Assembly (NCBI RefSeq): GCF_000427805.1
Contig: NZ_ATYS01000019.1
Coordinates: forward strand, 1-64,000
Length of the DNA stretch: 64,000 nt
Source of the DNA: Budvicia aquatica DSM 5075 = ATCC 35567
GTDB lineage: Bacteria > Pseudomonadota > Gammaproteobacteria > Enterobacterales > Enterobacteriaceae
Direction: 5' to 3'
Within the stretch, counting starts at the first letter, position 1, and each line of letters starts with the position of its first letter. The position numbers were made by a program, and so were the translations under genes. Below are positions 19,533-27,102 of the stretch, one piece after another. Under the pieces are notes generated by a model. That model saw only the letters and a list, made by a program, of their open reading frames with translations. It did not search any database and was not told the DNA's origin.

Positions 19533-19595
19533 ATATATTAAATAATCAAGGTTTAGCCAACTTAATGTCACTATCCAACGATGGATTTAATGATT
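19533..19595 (-). promoter_or_regulatory. Candidate second RAT-like element between licT and the PTS gene
   Basis: On the minus strand the sequence GGATAGTGACATTAAGTTGGC...AAACC resembles the antiterminator RNA consensus GGATTGT...GGCAAAACC in its ends and spacing. The apical stem is poor, and the following TTGATT...AATCAA hairpin lacks a good T-run. It is a weak candidate. Confidence 0.25.
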
Positions 19596-19636
19596 TTTTT
19601 AAAATTAACTTACATGTAAATATTTAAATTAGTGTA

Positions 19637-20479
19637 TTAATCCTTTCTCTCGGTAATTTTAGCGATATGAATACAGAGATATAATATTTCATCATTATCT
19701 AAGCTGTGTTGATATTTTTCTTCAATATATTTTTTTATTTTTAAGCTACACAGATAAGGGCGAACATATTTTTCTTTAATCATGTCTAATAAGTCACTTT
19801 CTAATGGCCTGTTATCACCTTCACTTTGTGAAAATAATCGTGTTGCGAAAAATTTTAGGTGAGTAATAAAACGGTAATAGCCTAGTGATTGCGAATCATA
19901 TTCGATATTGAAATAGTATTTAACAATATTGGTGATATTTTGTATGAAATTAGTGACTTCATAAGTTTGGTGAATATCGTCATTGGTTTCTGAACTAACA
20001 ATATGCAGTGCGATAAACCCAGCCTCATCTTCCTGCATTTTAATATTGTAGGTTTCTTCAATTAGTTGTAATGCGTATAGGCCAATTTCAAATTCATCCT
20101 TATAGAAATTTTTTATTTCCCAGAGTAATTTATTGTTTAAGGTAATGCCCTCTTTATATCGCTCGATGCTTGCTCGGATATGGTCAAGGATTGAAATATA
20201 GAGTGAATCATGTAGCTCTATCGATATTTTTTGTTTGGCATGTTGAATAATGCTATTGGTAAGCTCTATGCATTCCAGAGGGACATCCGAGAATAAATCG
20301 AGAATTCTTTGTGGGTATTCCATCGAGCTTAAAATAAACTTTTTAGTTATTTGTTCAGGATCGACGTCATCGCCTACTTTTTTGGCATAGGCAATTCCTC
20401 GGCCCATTACAATAATCTCTTTATCGTTGGAATCCAGTGATAGGATAACGCTATTATTGAGTATCTTTTTTATCTTCAT
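19637..20479 (-). CDS. licT: BglG/LicT-family RNA antiterminator
   Basis: A 280-residue antiterminator with three domains: an N-terminal CAT RNA-binding domain (about 1-56: KILNNSVILSLDSNDKEIIVMGRGIAYAKK in outline), then PRD1 (about 65-170) and PRD2 (about 171-278), both with conserved phosphorylatable His (ELHDSL, ALHIVSSE, FITHLKFF, CIHIAKI). When its sugar is present the PTS stops phosphorylating PRD1, and the protein then binds the RAT element and prevents early termination. The RAT and terminator lie in its own leader. It is the first gene of the licT-PTS-PHP operon. Confidence 0.93.
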   Translation of the reverse strand: MKIKKILNNSVILSLDSNDKEIIVMGRGIAYAKKVGDDVDPEQITKKFILSSMEYPQRILDLFSDVPLECIELTNSIIQHAKQKISIELHDSLYISILDHIRASIERYKEGITLNNKLLWEIKNFYKDEFEIGLYALQLIEETYNIKMQEDEAGFIALHIVSSETNDDIHQTYEVTNFIQNITNIVKYYFNIEYDSQSLGYYRFITHLKFFATRLFSQSEGDNRPLESDLLDMIKEKYVRPYLCSLKIKKYIEEKYQHSLDNDEILYLCIHIAKITERKD

Positions 20480-20503
20480 TTATTAGCGCTCCAAAATGAA
20501 AAA

Positions 20504-20542
20504 AACCCATTCCTAAATAGAAAAACTATTTAAGAATAGGTT
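20504..20542 (-). terminator. Leader terminator upstream of licT
   Basis: On the minus strand AACCTATTCTTAAATAG and CTATTTAGGAATGGGTT pair over 17 positions with only two G-U pairs and a TTTTT loop, followed by a T-run. Its 5' arm overlaps the end of the RAT element, the classic mutually exclusive arrangement. It lies just upstream of the licT ribosome site. Confidence 0.9.
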
Positions 20543-20573
20543 TTGTGTAGTAAGCTTTGTACTATTACAATCC
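20538..20573 (-). promoter_or_regulatory. RAT antiterminator RNA element of the licT operon
   Basis: On the minus strand the element begins GGATTGTAATAGTA and ends TACTACACAAAACCT. This matches the BglG/LicT target in its 5' GGATTGT and 3' CAAAACC flanks, around an apical stem (AGTA/TACT). Bound LicT would hold this fold and block the overlapping terminator. Confidence 0.85.
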
Positions 20574-20918
20574 TAATGTCTGATATAAAAGTACCATAAT
20601 GACGCTAAAATTATCAACCATGGTGAGCGGAAGTGATAAGTCCGTCACAAAATTAGCCTTAAATTTGAGATTCATCAATACTCATTGAATAGCATTAATA
20701 AATTAATTACCGGGTAATATAATAGGTGCCAGATTTTATTTGGCCAATAAAGTGATGAGATTTGCCCAGCAGATAAACAGATTAAAATTATTATGTTATT
20801 GATTTAGATATTTATAATAGTGTGATGGATGGTATTTTAACAACCAGATAAAAATAAGTTAAAGTTGATTTTATCATTCCCCTGTAACTTGAGGGGATTT
20901 ATAGTCACTGTTAAAAAA
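20574..20918. other. licT promoter region and downstream end of the small-protein gene
   Basis: AT-rich stretch without a gene. It must contain the licT promoter on the minus strand. A CCCCT/AGGGG hairpin (20879-20896) about 22 bases after the small-protein gene is a weak terminator. A TGTGA...TCAC pair near 20640-20656 has 8-base spacing rather than the 6 of a CRP site, so it is not called. Confidence 0.4.
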
Positions 20919-21161
20919 TCACATCAGCGTAACAGTCACTGTTTTCATTATCCCTTTTTCCTCAACCTCAACCGAGGCTTGGTAAGGTTTATTTAACCTG
21001 TCGGCTAAAACCATTTGTTCTAAACCAAGGCCATTTTGATTAAGGGCGTCAATCGCCGAGCTTGGCAGCAGCGTATTTAATATACGAATAAGCCCCAATG
21101 GAACGGTAAATGATTCATCAAGCTGATGATGAATATATTTCTCAATTCTTAATTTTTTCAT
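20919..21161 (-). CDS. Small conserved-looking protein downstream of TetR
   Basis: An 80-residue protein, MKKLRIEKYIHHQLDESF..., without membrane segment. The C-terminal half (IRILNTLLPSSAIDALNQNGLGLEQMV, then KPYQASVEVEEKG) resembles the short tail region found in SHOCT-like/YvlB-type stress proteins, a resemblance I hold only weakly. The start is at 21161 with AGGAC eight bases upstream; the longer frame from 21185 lacks a site. It lies 40 bases after a TetR gene in the same direction and is probably under its control. Confidence 0.65.
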   Translation of the reverse strand: MKKLRIEKYIHHQLDESFTVPLGLIRILNTLLPSSAIDALNQNGLGLEQMVLADRLNKPYQASVEVEEKGIMKTVTVTLM

Positions 21162-21201
21162 TATGTTATGTCCTGTGTTCAACATAAATATGCCGAAAGC
21201 A

Positions 21202-21840
21202 TTAGTCCGTACTACGATTCAAACAGGCCTGTAGCGCTGTAACCATTGAACCCGGTTTTGCTGCAAACGTTCTTTCAATCAGCGTTAACATGGCATTAAT
21301 TCGCGCCTGTTGTTCGGCGGGTGACCAGTTAAAAATGCCTTCGCCTAATAAACATTGTGAGCCGGCCAAAATAAACTGAATGGTACTTAGCGGGTCATCG
21401 ACCTGGAAAAGCCCTTGTTGGTTACCTTGCTCAATAACACTCGCCAGTATCGGGCCAAATACTTTTACCGTTTCAATATTAACTCTGTCGTGAAGTTCTT
21501 TATTTTCAGGCAAGTGCATACTGCCGACAACGCTATGATTTTTATCTGCCAATGCATTTTGCTTGCTGATGATTGCGGTGATTTTTTCAATGGCATTCAG
21601 GTTTTTATTACCGGCAATCAGTTGGCTATGAAATGCCATATCCGCCACTAATTGCTGAGTCAAAGAATCAAGAATCTCTTCTTTCGATTTGAAATAGTGA
21701 TAAAACGTCCCTTTTGCAATGCCAGCCTGGCGTACGATTTCATCAACCGAGGTTTTTGCATACCCCTTTGTTTGAAATAAATTCTCTGCGATAGAGAGTA
21801 TTTCTGCGCGACGTACATCAGGTGCTTTAACAATACGCAT
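21202..21840 (-). CDS. TetR/AcrR-family transcriptional regulator
   Basis: 212 residues with an N-terminal TetR helix-turn-helix (RRAEILSIAENLFQTKGY, IVRQAGIAKGTFYHYFKSKEEI) and a helical ligand-binding C-terminal domain. An AAGGA site precedes the ATG. A perfect GACCGAC-type palindrome lies 81 bases upstream and overlaps a TTGACC -35-like sequence on its own strand, so autorepression is likely. It is followed by the small 80-residue gene, its probable co-regulated partner. No efflux pump gene is adjacent. Confidence 0.9.
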   Translation of the reverse strand: MRIVKAPDVRRAEILSIAENLFQTKGYAKTSVDEIVRQAGIAKGTFYHYFKSKEEILDSLTQQLVADMAFHSQLIAGNKNLNAIEKITAIISKQNALADKNHSVVGSMHLPENKELHDRVNIETVKVFGPILASVIEQGNQQGLFQVDDPLSTIQFILAGSQCLLGEGIFNWSPAEQQARINAMLTLIERTFAAKPGSMVTALQACLNRSTD

Positions 21841-21920
21841 TGTTTTTCCTTCGCTTTCTCTCAGAACAAATGAATAAAAATAATCGGCTTGATATCGATG
21901 ATAAACATATCATGCATCAC

Positions 21921-21937
21921 TGACCGACCGTCGGTCA
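21921..21937. promoter_or_regulatory. TetR-type operator upstream of the second tetR
   Basis: TGACCGA-CCG-TCGGTCA is a perfect 7-3-7 inverted repeat of the form widely used by AcrR/QacR-like repressors. On the minus strand it contains TTGACC, which can act as the -35 of the tetR promoter. Confidence 0.75.
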
Positions 21938-22120
21938 ATTTAAAGTTTAAACAATATTCAGCTCTGGGCTGGAGAACGAACTCTACTTAAACAGCTAGTT
22001 GAGTGGGGATTGTCGATAGAATAGAGATGAACGGCGTCTTTTGGATTTTTAGGATAAGATTGGGGGCGAACCAAAAGTGGGCGTTAAGCCCGTGGTAATG
22101 AATTAGTCGCTAAGTTATTC

Positions 22121-22156
22121 TGCGAAACTGCCCTTTATTGATCTGACAGTTTCGCA
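22121..22156. terminator. Hairpin downstream of the rhomboid-propeller gene
   Basis: TGCGAAACTG (22121-22130) and CAGTTTCGCA (22147-22156) form a 10-bp perfect stem with a 16-base loop, starting 10 bases after the stop codon. No long T-run follows on the minus strand. It may end that transcript or stabilise its 3' end. The rest of 21841-22165 holds the tetR promoter and no gene. Confidence 0.55.
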
Positions 22157-22165
22157 ATAATGAGG

Positions 22166-24157
22166 TTACCAGCCGATGTCATCTTGGTTATTCGGATCTT
22201 CAAAGCAGAGCGGCGTTATCTCAGTATCTTGAGGATCCAAAGATCTATCCCTGTCTAATACCCTGATATCGTTAAGACCTTTATCAAACAGCAACCCATC
22301 GTTATTCGAGAATTTCATTCCATAGCCGATGGTGGTCAACGGATAATATCCAATCACGCTACGGGTACTTATTTTTACCAGTAGCCAATGGTCTGCTGAT
22401 GGTGTCTGAACGGCTATTAAGGTTCCATCTGAGTTCAATACTGCATTTTGCAGCTCCTTACCTTCACAGCTGAGAACTTGCTGGGTTATCGCTCGGTCAG
22501 GCACGCTGATGTCGAGAAGCGTATTGTCGGTGACTATGCGTAGCTGCTTGTTATCAGCTAAGAATCTCAGACTTTGGACGTTTAATATTTCGGCTTCATT
22601 TTCCCGTATTGGCAAAGGTTCCAGGGTTTCAGTATTTATCAGTTCTACCGTTGAGCCTATGGTATTGGCGAATGCTAGCCATTTCTCATCCGGCGATAAA
22701 GCCATCGCTAATTGCCGCCCGAAGCCATAATGCTCTGCATTTCCACCGGCAAATGCGATAACTCTTTCAATGCTGTAATCCTGTAAATTGATAACGGATA
22801 GCGTGTTATCTACGCTGTTTATAACGTAGGCCCGCTTGCCATCATTCGTTAACAGCATCGCTCGCGGAAACTGACCCAAAGGGAGGGTTTTCACTATTTT
22901 CCCACGTTCTGTATCCAGTACGCTTAATGCATCAGGTTGCATCGAGGTGACATAGATCAGCTTACCATCGGGGCTGGTAGCAATACCTGAAACGCCCATA
23001 CCCCGGCACATATTGTGAGGGCAACCATCATTAGTTTTCGGTAGCGGTGGCGCTGAATAGGTTCGGAGGTGGTTATTTTTCTGTAAGTCAATTTGTATTA
23101 GCTGGTTGCTCTTTCCAATAGAAGCATACAGCCATCGGCCATCTGCCGTTTGGTACACGTCATCAGCAAAACCGCCAATCGGAATCTCTATACCGGCGGC
23201 TACTTCTGCCGATACGGGGTCAGGACGATTTTTTTTATCCAACGCTATCTGCTGTTGGGCTAAGCTGCGCTGCAGTTCTAACGCGCGGGCCTGTTGGTAT
23301 TCAGCCATTTTCGCCATGATAGTTTCTCGGGCATCTTGCATTGATTCACTATCGGGCTGCTGGCTGGCCTGAATAGCACCAAGCAATAATCCGGCAACGG
23401 CAACGATAGAAATCAGGCTAAGCGTTGAGCGAATAAGTTTAGATTTTATGGCATGACAACAGAGCAAAATACCGGCAAACAGGGTGCCGCTGATAAGGCC
23501 GCCGATATGGGCTGAACTATCTACCCCTTTCTGTAAGCCATAAGCCAGAGTGAGCCCCACCATGATTAGCGTGTAATTTAGATGTTTTTTCTGTTGCGGC
23601 TCGGCTTGGTGGGTTGCCGCCATTTTGGCAAGCATTGAGGCCAGGTTGGCACCGGCTAACCCCATAATAGCGCCGGATGCCCCTACGCTGATGTTGATTC
23701 TTAAGATTTGAGTCTGGAATACTGAATACGCGATCGAGTCATACAATTCATTTCCCTGGCTGCCCGCGCTGCTATACCACAGGGCGCTGACTAGCGATGC
23801 TGATATGCCTGATACCAGATAGATAGCCAGCATTTTTAACTTACCAAAGTGTTCTTCGGTATACGGGCCTATGGCAAGGAGTGCCACCATATTGAACAGT
23901 AAGTGGGCAATATCGGCATGGAGAAAAATATTGGAAACTAAGCGCCAGGGTTCTCCTGTTAGGGTCAGGTTGGCCTCATTAGCGCCCAAAATAATAAAAA
24001 CATAGCTATCGGTATCGGTTGGTAATAGCCAGTCACCACCGATATTTTGAATATAGTAAGACTGATAGATAAATCCGATGATATTGACGGCCAGTAGCAT
24101 GAAACAGAGTGCATTGCGTTTAACTATTGATGGCTGAATATTTGCAACAGCTGACAT
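22166..24157 (-). CDS. Rhomboid intramembrane serine protease fused to a YVTN-like beta-propeller
   Basis: A 663-residue protein of two parts. Residues about 10-265 form a rhomboid protease with seven hydrophobic helices. The catalytic dyad is Ser161 (GASG) and His217 (SAHIGG). The helix-2 motif H80, H85, N89 (HADIAHLLFN) is intact. After a charged coiled linker (about 270-312), residues about 325-640 show YVTN/Lactonase-type propeller blades (SPDGKLIYVTS, LTNDGKRAYVIN, SPDEKWLAFAN). A seventh helix would place the propeller in the periplasm if the N-terminus is cytoplasmic; this is inference. It is divergent from the 24.5-28.5 kb three-gene operon. The ATG has an AGGG site upstream. Confidence 0.88.
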   Translation of the reverse strand: MSAVANIQPSIVKRNALCFMLLAVNIIGFIYQSYYIQNIGGDWLLPTDTDSYVFIILGANEANLTLTGEPWRLVSNIFLHADIAHLLFNMVALLAIGPYTEEHFGKLKMLAIYLVSGISASLVSALWYSSAGSQGNELYDSIAYSVFQTQILRINISVGASGAIMGLAGANLASMLAKMAATHQAEPQQKKHLNYTLIMVGLTLAYGLQKGVDSSAHIGGLISGTLFAGILLCCHAIKSKLIRSTLSLISIVAVAGLLLGAIQASQQPDSESMQDARETIMAKMAEYQQARALELQRSLAQQQIALDKKNRPDPVSAEVAAGIEIPIGGFADDVYQTADGRWLYASIGKSNQLIQIDLQKNNHLRTYSAPPLPKTNDGCPHNMCRGMGVSGIATSPDGKLIYVTSMQPDALSVLDTERGKIVKTLPLGQFPRAMLLTNDGKRAYVINSVDNTLSVINLQDYSIERVIAFAGGNAEHYGFGRQLAMALSPDEKWLAFANTIGSTVELINTETLEPLPIRENEAEILNVQSLRFLADNKQLRIVTDNTLLDISVPDRAITQQVLSCEGKELQNAVLNSDGTLIAVQTPSADHWLLVKISTRSVIGYYPLTTIGYGMKFSNNDGLLFDKGLNDIRVLDRDRSLDPQDTEITPLCFEDPNNQDDIGW

Positions 24158-24502
24158 AAACGGGCCCTAGTCCTTTATATGGCTTAATATCCCCTAATAT
24201 AGCCTATTTTTAACAGACCGATACTGAAGAATCAGTGGCTAGGTTGCACATTCTTTTTAGCCGTTCATTATTGTTAAAATATCTACAATTATATGATTAA
24301 TATGTTTTTTATTTGAAATGTGGCGAGATATTCATATTGGAATTAAACGCTCAGGAATGATATAACGGGTGCCAGATCAGAACGCTGGCTTTGCGCTGAT
24401 AAGTTGACCCCGGTAATGGATGATGTAATTGATAATTCGGACAGTCAAATCAGGTATCGCACCGTTGGCCTATTTATATCGTATTTAAGCAAGGATCACC
24501 TG
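24158..24502. promoter_or_regulatory. Divergent promoter region, rhomboid-propeller gene / three-gene operon
   Basis: About 345 AT-rich bases separate the divergent starts. An open frame extends upstream of the first operon gene to 24404 but without a ribosome site. No clear palindrome stands out. The shared control region is the main reason to consider the two transcripts as one system. Confidence 0.4.
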
Positions 24503-25657
24503 ATGACTACTGCTGTTGTACCCTACACCGACCGCGCCGTTCAAAAACTCAAAAAACTTGGCATCATTGTTGCGGCTCAGCCCGATGCTCCGGTTATGAC
24601 CCTGTTAGACTCTATCTCTAATATTGATAACAATCGCGTTGTCGCCATTGCCCGTACTTTGCAACAGCAAAGCGGTTTTAACGCCATCGTCCGTGAGAAT
24701 ATTTCAGGTCTTGATATTGCCAATCGCCAAGGGAAAATCGTTGCAGCTTTTGACTCAATTCGTACCGATGCGCAAGAGATGGTGGTATGGCTGGATGATG
24801 GAAAGTTAGATTTACTTGAGAGAGTTAAAAATGGCTGGATGATATTAGTCAGAGGCTCTATTCCGGACCGTTTTAATAAAATTAAGCAAACCTATCTGGA
24901 TGTCGCTAAATCAGCCGGTGAGCAGATTGAGCGTGAACGTACCATTCTTGATGCTTATCAGGATTACCGCTTTGGTTTAAAACAGGCTCAGATTGATTCT
25001 CAGGAACTGCTGGTATTGGCTGAACAACGTTTAGAACAGTGTAAACAGCTTTTACAGCAGGCTTATGATGCAAGAGAGAACGCCGCGGCTGCTGAGCCGG
25101 CTGAGCAGTCTCGTTTAGAGTTGGTTCGTGATGAAGCCCTGCGCGTGATGCAAAAGGAAGATGAGCGCTATCAGATCGTGAAAGATTTGGCCGAAAACCT
25201 GTTGGTTGCCTATAACGCTGCTGAAGCTATATTTGCTCGTTTGCAACAGACTTCATCGATTAAAGAGCGGGTTTACCGCCAGAGTGTGACCTTCTTTTCG
25301 ACCAATGAAATTGTATTTACCGCGCTGTCAGCGTCAATGACTTCGCTTGACGGTTTGGCTGAGAGTACTAAAACCCTGGAAGCGATGAAGGCCGGAATTA
25401 ATCAAGGGCTGGAAACTATTGCCAATTCAGGTAACAAAAATTTAGAAGCTGGCCTGCGCGCCGGATATGGTTCAACGATTAAAGCTGAATCAATCCGTTC
25501 GCTGGTCAATGCTATCGTCAGCTATCAGGAGTCCAGCTATCAGCTGATCGAAGAGCTGCGTGAAGAGTCTGCGAATAATTCGAAAGAGTTGGAAGACATT
25601 GTTGAAGATGGAAAGCGTCGCTTTAGTGAAATTATTCTTAAGGCTTCCGTTGAATGA
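24503..25657 (+). CDS. Helical cytoplasmic protein, TelA-like architecture (operon gene 1)
   Basis: A 384-residue, almost wholly helical protein with no signal peptide or membrane span. Heptad-rich segments lie at about 125-215 and 230-300. The layout (long helices, a central TYLDVAKSAGEQIERERTILDAYQDY part, a C-terminal SIRSLVNAIVSYQESSYQLIEEL part) recalls TelA/KlaA toxic-anion-resistance proteins, but I see no decisive motif. The start at 24503 was chosen for its AAGGA site. Its stop overlaps the next gene's ATG (ATGA), showing coupling. Function unknown. Confidence 0.7.
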   Translation: MTTAVVPYTDRAVQKLKKLGIIVAAQPDAPVMTLLDSISNIDNNRVVAIARTLQQQSGFNAIVRENISGLDIANRQGKIVAAFDSIRTDAQEMVVWLDDGKLDLLERVKNGWMILVRGSIPDRFNKIKQTYLDVAKSAGEQIERERTILDAYQDYRFGLKQAQIDSQELLVLAEQRLEQCKQLLQQAYDARENAAAAEPAEQSRLELVRDEALRVMQKEDERYQIVKDLAENLLVAYNAAEAIFARLQQTSSIKERVYRQSVTFFSTNEIVFTALSASMTSLDGLAESTKTLEAMKAGINQGLETIANSGNKNLEAGLRAGYGSTIKAESIRSLVNAIVSYQESSYQLIEELREESANNSKELEDIVEDGKRRFSEIILKASVE

Positions 25658-27099
25658 GTGAAATAAAACTTAGCGATCAACTGGGGGCAATGGCGATTAT
25701 TGATGAGTTATATCATCAACAAATTGCTCTGGAAGAACAGCTTAATCCGTCAGCATTACGTAATAAGATAGCGCAAAGCGTTAAGCAGTACTATCAGTCG
25801 AAAGGCATGGATATTGATGACGCTTTGATTGAAAAAGGCGTGAATCAATGGTTTGCCGATCGGTTACGTTTTCAGATGGCAAAGCCTGCCTGGCACCAAC
25901 GGTTGTTAGCTAAGTTTTATATAAACCGAAATATTTTTATTATTGCTTGTCTGCTCTGTGCCATTGCATGGGGCGGATACGCAACGCTGACCTCCTACAC
26001 TGAAAAGTGGGCTCAGCAGGCATTAGTCGCCAAGCAACAGGCTGAAAAGCAGGCGTTAATTGAACGCCAAAAAGCGACCGAGCTGGCTTTGGCTGAGAAA
26101 CAAAAAGAAAAACAGGCGCTGGTTAATAACCTGACCGACTACCTGAAAGAATTTGAGTCGTTGAATAATAACGGCCTTCGCTATGCATCCGATGCCGGTA
26201 AGGCTTTGCGGCTTGAAGCGGATAAGCTATTTGCCCAACTGGTCGATAAAACCAGAAGTTTCGATATTGAGGCTAATCAGAGCGATTCCGCAGATAGTTC
26301 TCTGGAGAGTAAACTTGCCAAACTGACCTCCGTCTATCAGTCAATTGCGGGAGACAGTAAAATTATCAGCGATAATTTGGCTAACTATAAGTCTCTGCTA
26401 AATAGCGATCGCCGTATTCAACAGATTGCAGACGTTAAGAATTTCAGCTCTCTGTATCAGACATATCTGCCATTCCACAAGGCTTTTGACAACGCAACGT
26501 TGGCGCTGTCATCGGGTGCTGCTAACGCTGAATCCGAAATAGCAGCGCTTGAAGCCAGTTATCAACAGCTGCTTGAAGTTCAGAAAATCACCCGACAGGG
26601 TAATGACATTGTTACGCTTTTGAAGAAAACGGTATTGCGCAAAGACCAGCCAGAGATTGACGGCGTTGCCAGTGAGATGAAGCAATCTCTAAGTCAGTTT
26701 CAATTACCTGAAGCCCAAGCTGCATTGTTCCATCTTGAATATTTGTATCAACTTTCTCAGGCTGACCTGACGCTAATGATTGTCGATCAAGTGGGGGAAA
26801 AGTCGGGAGTTGAACGTACTTATGACAATAGCGGCGGTAAAACTTGGTATCTGGTTGTAGAGGCTAAAACACCTCAGGGAAGGGCTTTTCCTTTAAGATT
26901 GACGGATTCTGAAACCGGAAAAATGGCCACCGTGACTCGATTTGGCCTTCAGGTTCCGTCTTCTGAATATAATAAGGTCAGAAGTGATAAGCGGGATAAT
27001 GGCCATATTGATAATCCGACGGTAGGTAAAAAATCGCCCGGCCGCTTGGCATTTAGCTATTCCCGTTCAACCGACGGCAAAATCATTATGGAGTGGTAA
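25654..27099 (+). CDS. Single-pass membrane protein, DUF6384-like (operon gene 2)
   Basis: 481 residues. The cytoplasmic N-terminus (SDQLGAMAIIDELYHQQ) is followed by one membrane helix at about 94-114. A charged coiled coil comes next at 118-155 (repeats of EKQAL/ERQKA), then a helical extracytoplasmic region. The C-terminal strand-rich domain (about 370-481) has the pattern YLVVEAKTPQG, then RFGLQVP, DKRDNG and GRLAFSY, matching what I recall of DUF6384. Translationally coupled to gene 1 by a 4-base overlap. It probably forms the membrane link of the operon's product. Function unknown. Confidence 0.75.
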   Translation: MSEIKLSDQLGAMAIIDELYHQQIALEEQLNPSALRNKIAQSVKQYYQSKGMDIDDALIEKGVNQWFADRLRFQMAKPAWHQRLLAKFYINRNIFIIACLLCAIAWGGYATLTSYTEKWAQQALVAKQQAEKQALIERQKATELALAEKQKEKQALVNNLTDYLKEFESLNNNGLRYASDAGKALRLEADKLFAQLVDKTRSFDIEANQSDSADSSLESKLAKLTSVYQSIAGDSKIISDNLANYKSLLNSDRRIQQIADVKNFSSLYQTYLPFHKAFDNATLALSSGAANAESEIAALEASYQQLLEVQKITRQGNDIVTLLKKTVLRKDQPEIDGVASEMKQSLSQFQLPEAQAALFHLEYLYQLSQADLTLMIVDQVGEKSGVERTYDNSGGKTWYLVVEAKTPQGRAFPLRLTDSETGKMATVTRFGLQVPSSEYNKVRSDKRDNGHIDNPTVGKKSPGRLAFSYSRSTDGKIIMEW

Positions 27100-27102
27100 G
27101 TT

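Noticed and set aside
20636-20660. CRP-like site upstream of licT
   Set aside because: TGTGA and TCAC are separated by 8 bases instead of 6.
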